Notes: a model not told the origin generated them from the letters alone. DNA of 64,000 nt from Cellulomonas sp. SLBN-39 (GCF_006715865.1 NZ_VFOA01000001.1:2046001-2110000); one strand, 5' to 3'; numbered from the stretch's first letter, positions 1 to 8,604 are shown. Numbers and translations are program-made.

Positions 1-646
1 GCAGCACCGCGAACACCGCGACGGCGGCGAGCGACCCGGCGAGCAGGAGCAGCGCCACGTCGTCGGTGTACGCGACCGCGATGATGACGATCGCGAGCAG
101 GTCGTCGACCACCGCGAGCGTGAGCAGGAACGCGCGCAGCGCCACGGGCACGCCCCGGCCGACCAGCGCGAGCACGCCGACGGCGAACGCGATGTCCGTC
201 GCGGTCGGCACCGCCCAGCCCTGCGGCGCGCCGCCGGCCATGGTCGTGTTGAACGCGAGGTAGATCCCGGCCGGGACGACCATCCCGCCGACCGCGGCCG
301 CGGCCGGCAGGGCGGCGGTCGCGACGTGCCGCAGCTCGCCGACGACCATCTCGCGCTTCAGCTCGAGGCCGACCACGAAGAAGAAGATCGCCAGCAGCCC
401 GTCGGACGCCCAGTGCGCCAGGTCGAGGTCCAGGTGCAGCGCCGCCGGGCCGACGACCGTGCCGCTGACCGCGTCGTAGGAGTCCGGCCACACGTTCGCC
501 CACAGCAGCGCCGCCACCGCGCCCACGAGGAGCAGGATCCCGCCCGTGCGCTCGTCGCGCAGCGTGTCGTTCAGGTTGCGGCGCGAGCCGGGGGAGAGGG
601 AGGCCAGCAGCAGGCGGGGCGTGCGGGGCTTGTCAGGTGCGCTCAC
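1..646 (-). CDS. nhaA: NhaA-family Na+/H+ antiporter (3' end beyond window)
   Basis: Inner-membrane sodium/proton antiporter for Na+ extrusion and pH homeostasis. The 215 visible residues read as several hydrophobic helices and contain the two NhaA signatures: ATDIAFA, whose Asp is ion-linked, and VVDDLLAIVIIA with the paired catalytic aspartates. Start is GTG at 646, preceded by GGAAGG at 7 bases; the N-terminus reads SAPDKPRTPRLL. About half of the usual ~390-430 residues are present because the window begins inside the gene, so this is not a truncation. It follows glnR on the same strand with a 130-base leader that can fold over the ribosome site (see 651-726). Confidence 0.93.
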   Translation of the reverse strand, partial: MSAPDKPRTPRLLLASLSPGSRRNLNDTLRDERTGGILLLVGAVAALLWANVWPDSYDAVSGTVVGPAALHLDLDLAHWASDGLLAIFFFVVGLELKREMVVGELRHVATAALPAAAAVGGMVVPAGIYLAFNTTMAGGAPQGWAVPTATDIAFAVGVLALVGRGVPVALRAFLLTLAVVDDLLAIVIIAVAYTDDVALLLLAGSLAAVAVFAVL

Positions 647-650
647 GAGG

Positions 651-726
651 GACCTTCCGGTGGGGTCGTCGACGACGTTGCCGACCAGACTTCCCGGCGC
701 ACCGGGCGATCACGATACGGAAGGTC
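651..726 (-). promoter_or_regulatory. structured nhaA leader pairing with its Shine-Dalgarno
   Basis: Read on the minus strand, GACCTTCCG (718-726) is perfectly complementary to CGGAAGGTC (651-659), which contains the nhaA ribosome site. Between the arms lie CCCGG-TGCG-CCGGG and the self-complementary GTCGTCGACGAC. The result is a closing stem enclosing two smaller hairpins, with the SD buried in the stem. This is compatible with a cis-regulatory RNA sensing Na+, pH or temperature. The sequence shows only the complementarity; function is inference. Confidence 0.4.
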
Positions 727-776
727 GGTCGGCCGCGCCCGCCGGGTCCGGCTCGCGGGCAGGTGACGTCCGTCGC

Positions 777-1505
777 TCAGGCGTCGGCGGTCTCCGAGAC
801 GTCACCCGACCGGTCGTCGCTCGAGCGGCGGTCCTTGGGCGGGTCGAACCGGTAGCCGACGTTGCGGACCGTGCCGATGAGCTGCTCGTGCTCCGGGCCG
901 AGCTTGGCGCGCAGCCGCCGCACGTGCACGTCGACCGTCCGGGTGCCCCCGTAGTAGTCGTAGCCCCAGACCTCCTGCAGCAGCTGGGCGCGCGTGAACA
1001 CGCGGCCCGGGTGCTGCACGAGGTACTTGAGCAGCTCGAACTCCTTGTACGTGAGGTCGAGCGGCCGGCCCCGCAGGCGGGCGGTGTAGCCACCCGCGTC
1101 GATCGTCAGCTCGCCGGAGGAGATCTCCTGCGGCGCGTCGTCGTACGACGCGGACGCCGCACGCTCCATGACGAGGCGGAAGCGCGTCTCGACCTCGGCG
1201 GGCGTGGCGTTCTCCAGGACGATGTCGTCCGCCCCCCACTCGGAGGTGACGACGGTCAGGCCGCCCTCCGTGAGGACCAGCACGAGCGGAACCGTCAGAC
1301 CGGTGGCGCGCAGGAGGCGGCACGTGGTCCGGGCGGTGACGAGGTCCCGCCGGGCGTCGAGCACGACGATGTCTGCGTCCGGTGCGTCCACGAGAGCGGA
1401 CGGCTCGACCGGCAGGACGCGAACCCGGTGGGACAGAAGCCCCAGAGCGGGCAGCACCTGCGCCGAACCACCGGACGCCGGAGTGAGGAGCAGCAGATCT
1501 GCCAC
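777..1505 (-). CDS. glnR: GlnR, OmpR-family global nitrogen regulator
   Basis: Transcription factor controlling nitrogen assimilation genes in actinobacteria. Residues ~1-115 are an atypical receiver (VADLLLLTP..., VVLDARRDL), and residues ~130-225 a winged helix with the near-invariant GlnR/OmpR stretch ([50 protein letters not shown] split across the domain). No sensor kinase is adjacent, as expected for the orphan GlnR regulator. The GTG at 1505 is preferred over a GTG 27 bases upstream because AGGAGG lies 6 bases before it. Length 242 aa is usual. A short acidic C-tail ([13 protein letters not shown]) follows the DNA-binding domain. Confidence 0.93.
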   Translation of the reverse strand: MADLLLLTPASGGSAQVLPALGLLSHRVRVLPVEPSALVDAPDADIVVLDARRDLVTARTTCRLLRATGLTVPLVLVLTEGGLTVVTSEWGADDIVLENATPAEVETRFRLVMERAASASYDDAPQEISSGELTIDAGGYTARLRGRPLDLTYKEFELLKYLVQHPGRVFTRAQLLQEVWGYDYYGGTRTVDVHVRRLRAKLGPEHEQLIGTVRNVGYRFDPPKDRRSSDDRSGDVSETADA

Positions 1506-1712
1506 CGATGACCTCCTGGCGCGAGTTGCCACACGCTACCGCGTGCGCCGTCCAGGTCGCGTCGGCCGGTCGGTGGGTGGGCGCGCGCCGGACCCGGGGG
1601 CGTCTGCGAGAATCCCAGCCGTGCCGCCCCGCTCCCGCCCGACCCCGCCCCGCGCCCCCGGTGCGGCCGGTCGCCGCCCCCGGCGCCGGACGCACCCGAG
1701 AGGGTCGGTCGC

Positions 1713-2498
1713 GTGACCCCGCAGACGCGCGCGGTCACGACCGCCGCGCTGGGCGCGCTGGTCGCCGTCGCCGGGTACGTCTCCGCGGCCGGCGGGCTCG
1801 GGCTCTACCCGCTCGCGGCCGTCTGCGCGGCCCTCGTCGTGGTCTTCGCGATCGGCTGGCCGGGGCTCGCGGGGCTGCCGTTCGTGCCCGGGTCGGCGGC
1901 CGTCGTGCTGCTGGGGGGCGTCGGGTCGGTCGCCGTCGTGACGCTCACCCCGCTGCCGCCCTACCTGCAGCACCTGGCGGTCGTGCTCGCCGGTGCCGTC
2001 GTGCTGGCGTTCGTCAACGAGCTGCTGCGCCGCGACGGCCGGCTGCGCCTCGTCGAGTCGGTCGCGGGGACCGTCGCCGGCACCGTGCTGGCGGTGTGCG
2101 TGACCGGCTGGGTCGCCACCGCCCGCGCGCCGGGCGGCGCGTCCGTGGTGGTCTCGGGCGCCGTCGCGCTCGCCGTCGGGTCGGCGGTCGTCGTGCTCAA
2201 CGGGCGGGCGTGGCTGGTCTACGGCCTCGCCATGGCCGGCGCGACCGTCGCCGCGACGGGGGTCGCCTGGCTCCTGCCCGACGTCGGCACCCTCGCCGGC
2301 GCGTCGCTCGGCGTCGGCGTCGGCGTGCTCGTCGTCGCGCTGCACGCCCTGTTCGACCGGCTCGCCTCGCTGCGCCGCCGGCTGCCCTCGCTCGCTGTGG
2401 CCGTGCTGCCCGTGAGCGTCAGCGGCATCCTCGTGTACGTCGCCGGACGGGTCTTCGCCCAGGTGTCCGTGACCGGCATGATGGGTGTCCTGCCGTGA
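1713..2498 (+). CDS. hypothetical multi-pass membrane protein
   Basis: A 261-residue protein made of about seven to eight hydrophobic segments rich in Ala, Val, Gly and Leu, with a short polar loop near residue 110 (LLRRDGRLR) and a basic segment near 225 (RLASLRRRLPS). I recognise no family. GTG start with GAGAGGG 8 bases upstream. It lies divergent from glnR and 30 bases before a thioredoxin-like gene and a DUF4395 gene, so it is probably the first gene of a three-gene unit. Function unknown; a role in envelope redox chemistry would be guesswork from neighbours. Confidence 0.7.
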   Translation: MTPQTRAVTTAALGALVAVAGYVSAAGGLGLYPLAAVCAALVVVFAIGWPGLAGLPFVPGSAAVVLLGGVGSVAVVTLTPLPPYLQHLAVVLAGAVVLAFVNELLRRDGRLRLVESVAGTVAGTVLAVCVTGWVATARAPGGASVVVSGAVALAVGSAVVVLNGRAWLVYGLAMAGATVAATGVAWLLPDVGTLAGASLGVGVGVLVVALHALFDRLASLRRRLPSLAVAVLPVSVSGILVYVAGRVFAQVSVTGMMGVLP

Positions 2499-2528
2499 CA
2501 AGACCCGTGCCGTGAGGAGGCCCCTGCC

Positions 2529-3002
2529 GTGACCGGTGGCGTGCTGTGGCTGCTCGGGGCGATCGTCGTGGCGACCGCCGTCGGGCTGGTCCTGCGCGCC
2601 CGCGCCGGCACGGTCCGCACGACCGGGGCGTCGGCCGCCGACCTGCTGACGCCCGCCGACCTCGGCGGGCACGCGCTCGGGCCTGCGGCCACCCTCGTGC
2701 AGATGTCCGCGCAGACCTGCACGACCTGCCGGGCGACCGCCCGTGTGCTCGGCGACCTCGCGGGTCGACGGCCCGGCGTGGTGCACGTCGAGCTCGACGT
2801 CGCCGAGCACCCCGCCCTGACGCGTCGCCTCGACGTGCTCCGCACCCCCACCGTCGTGGTGCTCGACGCGGCCGGTGCCGTGGCCGCCCGCGCGTCCGGC
2901 GGCGCCGACCGCGCGGCCCTCGTCGCCCTGCTCGACGGCCTCACCGGCCCGGCGCGCGCCGACGACGCGTCCGCGTGTCCGGGCGGGACCTCCGCGCGCT
3001 GA
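2529..3002 (+). CDS. membrane-anchored thioredoxin-fold protein
   Basis: An N-terminal hydrophobic helix (residues ~4-22, GVLWLLGAIVVATAVGLVL) anchors a thioredoxin-like domain of ~110 residues. The active site reads QTCTTCR, a CxxC pair, and the cis-proline segment is LRTPTVVV near residue 105. This predicts thiol-disulfide exchange, with the domain's side of the membrane not certain from sequence. The gene sits between a multi-pass membrane protein and a DUF4395 gene. Thioredoxin-like proteins and DUF4395 are common neighbours in actinobacteria, where they are annotated as a redox pair. GTG start at 2529 preceded by GAGGAGG (2515-2521). Confidence 0.85.
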   Translation: MTGGVLWLLGAIVVATAVGLVLRARAGTVRTTGASAADLLTPADLGGHALGPAATLVQMSAQTCTTCRATARVLGDLAGRRPGVVHVELDVAEHPALTRRLDVLRTPTVVVLDAAGAVAARASGGADRAALVALLDGLTGPARADDASACPGGTSAR

Positions 3003-3096
3003 CGACGGCGGCGGCGGTCCCGGCCCCGCCGACGCAGCCCCGCGTCACCCGCCCGGTCCGCCCGGGCGGCCGCACGCACACCCGCAGGAGACCGTC

Positions 3097-3558
3097 ATGA
3101 CCACGTCGTCCGACCTTCGCGACCTCGCCCCCACCGTCGACCCGCGCGGCCAGCGCGTCGTCGCCGCCCTCAACCTCGTGCTGCTCGCCGCGGTGCTGCT
3201 GCTCGGCGAGGTCCCCGCCGCCGCCACGGCCGTCCTCGCCGTCACCGCCGCCGGGTTCGCGCTCGGCACCGTCGCGGGCCCGGGCCGGACCTGGCAGGCG
3301 TGGCTGTTCCGCACGCTCGTGCGCCCGCGCATCGGCCCGCCCGCCGAGCTCGAGGACGCCCGGCCGCCGCGCTTCGCCCAGCTGGTGGGCCTGGTGATCA
3401 CGGGCCTCGGCGTGCTGCTGGGCGTCGCGGGGGTGGCGGCGGCCGTGCCGGTGGCGGCGGCGGTCGCGCTCGTCGCGGCGTTCCTCAACGCCGTGTTCGG
3501 CCTGTGCCTCGGGTGCGAGATGTACGCGCTCGGCGTGCGGCTGCGCGCGGCCCGCTGA
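3097..3558 (+). CDS. DUF4395 membrane protein
   Basis: A 153-residue protein with paired helices (VVAALNLVLLAAVLLL, ~25-40; LAVTAAGFALGTVAG) and a second hydrophobic half ending in the DUF4395 signature FGLCLGCEMYALG. The two conserved cysteines there (CLGC) are suggestive of redox coupling to the upstream thioredoxin-like protein. ATG at 3097 is chosen because GCAGGAG lies 7 bases upstream and earlier in-frame codons are shared with the preceding reading frame. Last gene of the 1713-3558 unit; convergent with the DsrE gene only 6 bases away. Confidence 0.85.
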   Translation: MTTSSDLRDLAPTVDPRGQRVVAALNLVLLAAVLLLGEVPAAATAVLAVTAAGFALGTVAGPGRTWQAWLFRTLVRPRIGPPAELEDARPPRFAQLVGLVITGLGVLLGVAGVAAAVPVAAAVALVAAFLNAVFGLCLGCEMYALGVRLRAAR

Positions 3559-3564
3559 GCGGCC

Positions 3565-3966
3565 TCAGTACACCAGCGCCTGCGCCTGCGGGTGCAGGGT
3601 CTCCTCGACGAACACGGCGGCCCCGGCGATCCGCACGCCCGGCAGCAGGTCCGCCTGCGCCAGGCCCCGACGCGCCGCGCACTGCGTGCACACGGTGACG
3701 GTGCCCTCCGCGAGGAGCAGGTCCAGCAGGTCGGGCAGCGGCGTGGCGTGCTCGAGCGCCAGCCCGGCGGCCCGTCCCGGCACCGCGAACCACGACGCCT
3801 CGCCGGTCAGCCACAGGCTCACCCGGGCGCCGGCGGCCACCGCGGCGGCGGCGACGGTGAAGGCCTGGTTCGCGGCCTCGGGGCGGTCCAGCCCGCTGGT
3901 GGCCTTGACCACCAGGGGGCGCAGGGCCGGGGCGGACAGGACGGGGGCAGGGGCGGCGTCGGTCAC
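3565..3966 (-). CDS. DsrE/DsrF-like family protein
   Basis: A 133-residue alpha/beta protein of the DsrE fold (sulfur-relay and related small proteins). It begins with a strand and a segment typical of the family (LVVKATSGLDRPEAANQAFTVA read in two halves), followed by hydrophobic strand SLWLTGEASWF. The conserved cysteine region is VTVCTQCAARRGL, with a CxxC near residue 95 that may carry persulfide sulfur. No other sulfur-relay gene is nearby. ATG start at 3966. Function beyond the fold is not predictable here. Confidence 0.78.
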   Translation of the reverse strand: MTDAAPAPVLSAPALRPLVVKATSGLDRPEAANQAFTVAAAAVAAGARVSLWLTGEASWFAVPGRAAGLALEHATPLPDLLDLLLAEGTVTVCTQCAARRGLAQADLLPGVRIAGAAVFVEETLHPQAQALVY

Positions 3967-4008
3967 CCGTCACAGCGTAGGCGGGAAGCCACCGGCCACC
4001 GCGGTCGT

Positions 4009-4014
4009 TAGGAT
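4009..4014 (+). promoter_or_regulatory. -10 element TAGGAT, leaderless promoter
   Basis: TAGGAT matches the actinobacterial -10 pattern TANNNT and lies 6 bases before the ATG at 4021. Transcription would start at or within a base or two of the start codon, giving a leaderless mRNA. Confidence 0.5.
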
Positions 4015-4020
4015 CGGTGC

Positions 4021-4128
4021 ATGACTGCGCTCGAGGGCTTCTTCATCGGTCTGCTCGTGCTCGCCACGCTGACCATCGGATGGTTCGCGTGCTTCGTCGT
4101 GTACCGGCTCTTCAAGGGCCAGCGCTGA
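4021..4128 (+). CDS. 35-residue single-pass membrane protein
   Basis: A very small gene encoding MTALEGFFIGLLVLATLTIG then WFACFVVYRLFKGQR. One hydrophobic helix spans residues ~6-29, and a basic tail (RLFKGQR) predicts the C-terminus in the cytoplasm. A -10 element stands 6 bases upstream, so it probably has its own leaderless transcript. It lies between the divergent DsrE gene and the FABP gene. Supporting evidence is the intact frame, the promoter and the well-formed helix. Function unknown. Confidence 0.6.
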   Translation: MTALEGFFIGLLVLATLTIGWFACFVVYRLFKGQR

Positions 4129-4218
4129 CCTGTCACCCGTCGACGGCCGGCCGCGAGCCGCCCGTCCGGTTCCGCGACGGTCCTGATCCCGCCTGAGCCC
4201 GTCCCGAGGAGGTCCCCC

Positions 4219-4800
4219 GTGCCGTTCGTGCTGCCCGAAGGTCTGGCGCCCGAGGTCTACCCGCTGGCCTGGCTCGTCGGCCGGTGGCGCGGCGAGGGAG
4301 TCGTCGGGTACCCCGGCATCGAGGAGAGTGCCTTCACCCAGGAGCTCGACGTCACCCACGACGGCGGCCCCTACCTCGCCTACACCACCACGATCCGCCT
4401 CGTCGTCACCCCCGACGACCCGGCGGCCCTCGTCGCCGAGGCCGACGGGACGGCGGAGCCGCCGGCAGAGCCCGGGCCGGTGTGGTCCACGGAGTCCGGG
4501 TACTGGCGCATCCCGCCGGAGCGCCCCGAGGGCGTCGCGCCGGACAAGCACCCCGTCGAGCTCCTGGTCGCCGACCCGTCGGGCCACGTCGCCGTCTACG
4601 TCGGCCAGGTCGGCAACGGTCGGGCCGACCTCGCGTCCGACCTCGTCGCGCACACCGCCACCGGGGCGGCCGTCAATGCCGGCACCCGGCTGTACGGGCT
4701 CGTCGAGGGCGACCTCATGTGGGCCCACGACCTCGCCGCATTCGGGCACCCCATGCAGTCGTACGCGTCCGCCCGCCTGACCCGCGTGGACGCGTCGTGA
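4219..4800 (+). CDS. FABP-family (DUF1794, nitrobindin-like) protein
   Basis: A 193-residue beta-barrel protein. The N-terminal signature LAWLVGRWRGEGVVGYP corresponds to the GxWxGxG motif of the nitrobindin/THAP4-like family, whose members bind heme and can isomerise peroxynitrite. A later histidine in the C-terminal half (HDLAAFGHPMQSYASARL) fits the region of the proximal heme ligand, which I cannot prove from sequence. GTG start with a strong GAGGAGG 7 bases upstream. Its stop overlaps the ygfZ start by 4 bases (GTGA), a pairing widespread in actinobacteria. Confidence 0.88.
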   Translation: MPFVLPEGLAPEVYPLAWLVGRWRGEGVVGYPGIEESAFTQELDVTHDGGPYLAYTTTIRLVVTPDDPAALVAEADGTAEPPAEPGPVWSTESGYWRIPPERPEGVAPDKHPVELLVADPSGHVAVYVGQVGNGRADLASDLVAHTATGAAVNAGTRLYGLVEGDLMWAHDLAAFGHPMQSYASARLTRVDAS

Positions 4801-6035
4801 CCACGGCCCCCGCCGCCGGCCCGCTCGACGCGGCAGCAGACGCCACCGAGCCCGCCCCGCCGCGGCACCGCAGCCCGCTGCTGGGCCGGCACGGGGCCGT
4901 CGCCGCCGCCGGACCCGACGCCGGCGTCGCGTGGCACTACGGCGACCCGACGGCCGAGCAGCGCGCGCTGGCCCGCGGCGGCGCCGTCGTCGACCAGTCG
5001 CACCTGGGTGTCGTCACCGTCACCGGCCCCGACCGGCTCACGTGGCTGCACTCGCTGACCACCGCCGCCGTGGACACCCTGCCGCCGCGCACGTCCACCG
5101 AGCTGCTGGTGCTCGACCCGCACGGGCACGTCGAGCACGCCGCGGGCGTCGTCGACGACGGCACCACCACGTGGCTGCTCACCGAGACGGCCCCGGCGCT
5201 GGCCGCATGGCTCGACCGCATGCGCTTCATGCTGCGGGTCGAGGTCGCCGACGTCACGGACGACTGGGCGGCGCTCGCCGAGCCCGTCGACGCGGAGGGC
5301 ACCGCCGACGAGCCGGTGACCTGGCGCGACCCCTGGCCGCGGACCGCGCCGGGCAGCACGCGGTACGGCCCGGACGACGCCGAGCACCCGGCCGCCGACC
5401 GGCGCTGGCGGCTCGTCCTCGTGCCGCGCGCCACGCTGGCCGACGAGGTCCGGGCCCGCGAGGCCGCGGGCTGGCCGCTCGTCGGCACCTGGGCCGCGGA
5501 GGCGCTGCGCGTCGAGGCCTGGCGCCCGCGCGCCGCGCACGAGGTCGACAACCGCACCATCCCGCACGAGCTCGACTGGCTGCGCACGGCGGTGCACCTG
5601 CACAAGGGCTGCTACCGCGGCCAGGAGACCGTGGCGCGCGTCCACAACCTCGGCCGGCCGCCGCGTCGGCTCGTGATGCTGCACCTCGACGGGTCGGGGC
5701 ACCTGCTGCCCGCCGTCGGCGCGGCGGTGCGGCTGCCCGCGGCTGGTGCGGTGCCCGGCGACCCGGCGGCGGGCGGCCCCGGGGGAGACCCCGTGGGGCG
5801 CGAGGTCGGGCGCGTCACCAGCGTCGCGCGGCACCACGAGCTCGGACCGGTCGCGCTGGCCGTGGTCAAGCGGTCGGTGCCGGCGGACGCGGTGCTGCTC
5901 GTCGACTGCGACGGGGGTGCGGTCTCCGCGGGCCAGGAGGTCGTCGTGCCCGGCGAGGGCGTCTCGGTCGACCGCCCCGCGGCGCGCGGCCCGCTGACCC
6001 GCGGGCTCGGCGGCCACCCGATGCTCGGCGGCTGA
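4797..6035 (+). CDS. ygfZ: YgfZ/GcvT-like folate-binding protein
   Basis: Tetrahydrofolate-dependent protein helping maturation or repair of certain Fe-S enzymes. The 412 residues have the GcvT-like fold: an N-terminal folate domain (VTGPDRLTWLHSLTT near residue 80) and the diagnostic YgfZ signature KGCYRGQETVARVHNLGRPP near residue 270, including its conserved Cys. A C-terminal barrel domain follows (GREVGRVTSVARH). GTG at 4797 overlaps the FABP stop, so the two are translationally coupled. The insert around residue 175 (DPWPRTAPGSTRYGPDD) is longer than in the enterobacterial protein. Confidence 0.92.
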   Translation: MTTAPAAGPLDAAADATEPAPPRHRSPLLGRHGAVAAAGPDAGVAWHYGDPTAEQRALARGGAVVDQSHLGVVTVTGPDRLTWLHSLTTAAVDTLPPRTSTELLVLDPHGHVEHAAGVVDDGTTTWLLTETAPALAAWLDRMRFMLRVEVADVTDDWAALAEPVDAEGTADEPVTWRDPWPRTAPGSTRYGPDDAEHPAADRRWRLVLVPRATLADEVRAREAAGWPLVGTWAAEALRVEAWRPRAAHEVDNRTIPHELDWLRTAVHLHKGCYRGQETVARVHNLGRPPRRLVMLHLDGSGHLLPAVGAAVRLPAAGAVPGDPAAGGPGGDPVGREVGRVTSVARHHELGPVALAVVKRSVPADAVLLVDCDGGAVSAGQEVVVPGEGVSVDRPAARGPLTRGLGGHPMLGG

Positions 6036-6041
6036 CCACCT

Positions 6042-7157
6042 GTGGACGCGCACCCCGGCACCGGTCGGCTGCGGGGCCGGGCGGCCGCGCGCGTCCTGGT
6101 CGAGGCGCGCGTCCGTGCCGGCTGGGGCCGGGTGCGGGCCTCGTGGCTGCTGATCCTGCAGGCGTCCGTCGCGGCCGGCGTGGCGTACGCCGTGGCCCGG
6201 CACGGCCTCGGGCACGCGGCCCCGTTCTTCGCCCCCGTCAGCGCGTGGCTCGCGCTCGGGTTCTCGCGCGACCGGTCCGTGCGGCGCGTCGCCGAGCTCG
6301 CCGCCGGGGTGGCCGTGGGCGTGGGGGCCGGCGACCTCGTCGTCCACGTCATCGGCTCCGGCGCCTGGCAGATGGCGCTGGTCCTGCTCGTCGCCGGGCT
6401 GGTGGCGCGCCTGCTGGACCGCGGGCAGATGCTCACCACGCAGGCCGGGGTGCAGGCCATCGTCATCGTGGGCCTGCCGCAGGTCGCCGGCGGGCCCGTG
6501 GGGCGGTGGCTCGACGCGGTCGTCGGCGGGCTCGTCGCGCTGGCGTTCGCGCTGCTCACCCCGTCGGACCCGCGCCGGCACCCGCGCAGCCTGGCCCGCA
6601 CCGCCACCCAGGAGCTCGCGGGCGTGCTGCACCTGCTGGTCCGCGGGGTCAGCGCGCGGTCGGTCGACGACGTCGAGGCCGCGCTGCTCGCGGGCCGGGC
6701 GTCGCAGCCGGCGCTCGACGAGTGGCGCGACGCCGCGCGGTCCGCCGCCGAGCTGGTCCGGCTCGCGCCGCAGCACCGCCGGCACCGCGGCGAGCTCGCG
6801 CGCATGGTGGACGAGGCCGTGCTGCTGGACCGCGCCATGCGCAACGCCCGGGTGCTGGCCCGCCGCACCAGCACCGCCGTCGAGGACGGGCACGTGGTGC
6901 CCGCGCTGGCCGACGCGCTCGCCGCCGTGGCCCGCGCCACCGACGACCTGGCCGAGGCGACCGGGTCCGGGCGCGACGCGCGGGGCGTGCGGGCCCGGCT
7001 GACGGACGTCGCCGCGACCCTCGACCCCTTCGTCGTCGCCCCCGACGACTGGCAGGCGCAGTCGCTCGTGCTGCTGCTGCGCTCGCTCGTCGTCGACCTG
7101 CTCCAGATGGCCGGTGCCGGTCCGGGCGAGGCGCGCGAGGCGCTGCCGGAGATCTGA
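6042..7157 (+). CDS. FUSC-family (aromatic acid exporter-like) membrane protein
   Basis: A 371-residue protein with an N-terminal membrane half (residues ~30-180) of about six helices and a soluble alpha-helical C-terminal half with MVDEAVLLDRAMRNARVLARR. The segment HAAPFFAPVSAWLALGF matches the start of FUSC/ArAE (DUF939-type) transporters, which export aromatic acids or related compounds. GTG start 6 bases after the ygfZ stop, so likely co-transcribed with it. Substrate unknown. Confidence 0.82.
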   Translation: MDAHPGTGRLRGRAAARVLVEARVRAGWGRVRASWLLILQASVAAGVAYAVARHGLGHAAPFFAPVSAWLALGFSRDRSVRRVAELAAGVAVGVGAGDLVVHVIGSGAWQMALVLLVAGLVARLLDRGQMLTTQAGVQAIVIVGLPQVAGGPVGRWLDAVVGGLVALAFALLTPSDPRRHPRSLARTATQELAGVLHLLVRGVSARSVDDVEAALLAGRASQPALDEWRDAARSAAELVRLAPQHRRHRGELARMVDEAVLLDRAMRNARVLARRTSTAVEDGHVVPALADALAAVARATDDLAEATGSGRDARGVRARLTDVAATLDPFVVAPDDWQAQSLVLLLRSLVVDLLQMAGAGPGEAREALPEI

Positions 7158-7252
7158 CCCCCCGGCGCCGGTCGGACCCCGCGTGCCCGTCCGGCCCGCG
7201 CCCGGTCGGGTCAACCGGGCGCCTCGGACGCGTCGCCGTCGGTCACGTCTCG

Positions 7253-7258
7253 TACGCT
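7253..7258 (+). promoter_or_regulatory. -10 element TACGCT, leaderless promoter
   Basis: TACGCT fits TANNNT and lies 6 bases before the GTG at 7265. No ribosome site precedes that GTG, which supports leaderless transcription of the DUF2516 gene. Confidence 0.42.
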
Positions 7259-7264
7259 CGTCGC

Positions 7265-7609
7265 GTGAACTTCATCGGGTCCATCCAGCTGGTGCTCCTG
7301 CCCCTGTTCTACGCCGTGATCTTCGTCCTCTCGGCCTGGGCGCTGGTGGACTGCCTGCTGCGCCCCGCCGCCGCGTTCGTCTCGGCCGGCAAGCGCACGC
7401 GGACGTTCTGGACGTGGGTGCTCGTCGCGGCGACCGTCGTGTCCTTCCTCAGCATCCCGATCCCCGGCTTCCCGTCGGCGTTCCCCCGCTTCCTCGCGCT
7501 CGCCGCCGCGGCCGCCGCGATCGTCTACCTCGTCGACGTGCGCCCGGCCGTGGCGCCGTACTCGCGTCGCCGGGGCGGCGGCCGGGGCCCGCAGCGGGGC
7601 GGCTGGTGA
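7265..7609 (+). CDS. DUF2516 family membrane protein
   Basis: A 114-residue protein with three hydrophobic segments ([23 protein letters not shown] read in two parts, [35 protein letters not shown]) and a basic Gly/Arg tail. The LVDCLLRP segment and the VDVRP end are typical of DUF2516. The GTG start has a -10 element just upstream. Its stop overlaps the asparaginase start by 4 bases (GTGA), so the three genes DUF2516-asparaginase-dtd form one coupled unit. Function unknown. Confidence 0.85.
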   Translation: MNFIGSIQLVLLPLFYAVIFVLSAWALVDCLLRPAAAFVSAGKRTRTFWTWVLVAATVVSFLSIPIPGFPSAFPRFLALAAAAAAIVYLVDVRPAVAPYSRRRGGGRGPQRGGW

Positions 7610-8604
7610 GCGCGGTCCCGTCCGCGCAGGTCGACGTCGCCACGGCGGCGGTGCCGCTCGCGCGGGTGACCCGCGGCGACCTCGTCGAGTCCGTGCACCT
7701 CGGGCACCTCGTGGTGCTCGCGCCGGACGGGTCGGTGCGGCTCGCGCTCGGCGACCCCGACGTGACGATCTGGCCGCGCTCGTCGCTCAAGCCGCTGCAG
7801 GCCGTCGCGATGCTGCGGCACGGGCTCGACGTCGACGGCGCCGACCTGGCGCTGGTGTGCGCGAGCCACTCCGGCGAGCCGGGGCACCTCGACGTCGTGC
7901 GGGGCCTGCTCGCCGGTGCCGGGCTGAGCGCCGACGCCCTGCAGAACACGCCGGACCGCCCGCTCGACCCGGACGCGGCGTGGGCGTGGCGGGCCGACGG
8001 GCACCCGGCGGCGTCGCTCACGCAGAACTGCTCCGGCAAGCACGCCGGCATGCTCGCGACGTGCGTGGCGGCGGGCTGGCCCACGGGGTCGTACCTGGAC
8101 CCCGGGCACCCGCTGCAGCGTGCGGCGCGGGACGCGGTCGTCGACCTCACGGGCGTGCCCGTCGAGCACGCCACGGTCGACGGGTGCGGGGCGCCGCTGC
8201 TCTCGACGACGCTCACGGGGCTGGCGCGTGCCTTCGGGACGCTCGCCGCCGCGGGCGCCGGTGCGGCGGGCGAGGGCGCGACGCCCGAGGCCCGGGTCGC
8301 GCGGGCGATGGCCGGGCACCCGTGGCACGTCGGCGGCACGGGCCGCGACGCCACCGCGTTCATGACGGCCGTGCCGGGCCTCGTGGCCAAGGACGGGGCC
8401 GACGGCGTGTACGCGGCGGGCCTGCTCGACGGTGGTGCGGTCGCGTTCAAGGTGCTCGACGGGTCGGACCGCCCGCGGCCGGCGGTGCTCGGTGCCGCGC
8501 TCGTCGTGGCGGGCGTCGACCCGGGCGCGGTCGCGGACGCGGCGGCCACGCCGGTGCTGGGGCACGGCCGACCGGTGGGGGACGTGCGGGCGGTGTTCGC
8601 GTGA
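7606..8604 (+). CDS. L-asparaginase (thermolabile, RhiA/type III family)
   Basis: Predicted to hydrolyse L-asparagine to aspartate and ammonia in the cytoplasm. The 332 residues show the family hallmarks: [14 protein letters not shown] near residue 60, [11 protein letters not shown] near 85, and [13 protein letters not shown] near 140, where Ser-x-x-Lys residues and a Cys lie in the active site of this family. [13 protein letters not shown] follows near 240. The family is unrelated in fold to the E. coli type I/II enzymes. GTG start overlaps the DUF2516 stop, and the 3' end overlaps dtd by 4 bases. Confidence 0.9.
   Translation: MSAVPSAQVDVATAAVPLARVTRGDLVESVHLGHLVVLAPDGSVRLALGDPDVTIWPRSSLKPLQAVAMLRHGLDVDGADLALVCASHSGEPGHLDVVRGLLAGAGLSADALQNTPDRPLDPDAAWAWRADGHPAASLTQNCSGKHAGMLATCVAAGWPTGSYLDPGHPLQRAARDAVVDLTGVPVEHATVDGCGAPLLSTTLTGLARAFGTLAAAGAGAAGEGATPEARVARAMAGHPWHVGGTGRDATAFMTAVPGLVAKDGADGVYAAGLLDGGAVAFKVLDGSDRPRPAVLGAALVVAGVDPGAVADAAATPVLGHGRPVGDVRAVFA

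Noticed and set aside
1..646. nhaA as a truncated pseudogene
   Set aside because: The reading frame is intact to the window edge; the missing part is simply outside the window.
1536..2810. Long minus-strand open frame across the membrane-protein and thioredoxin genes
   Set aside because: Charged, repetitive translation without recognisable motifs; the opposite strand carries a clear membrane protein and a CxxC thioredoxin domain.
4596..7214. 872-codon minus-strand frame opposite ygfZ and the FUSC gene
   Set aside because: Shadow of strongly conserved plus-strand genes (YgfZ signature, FUSC helices).
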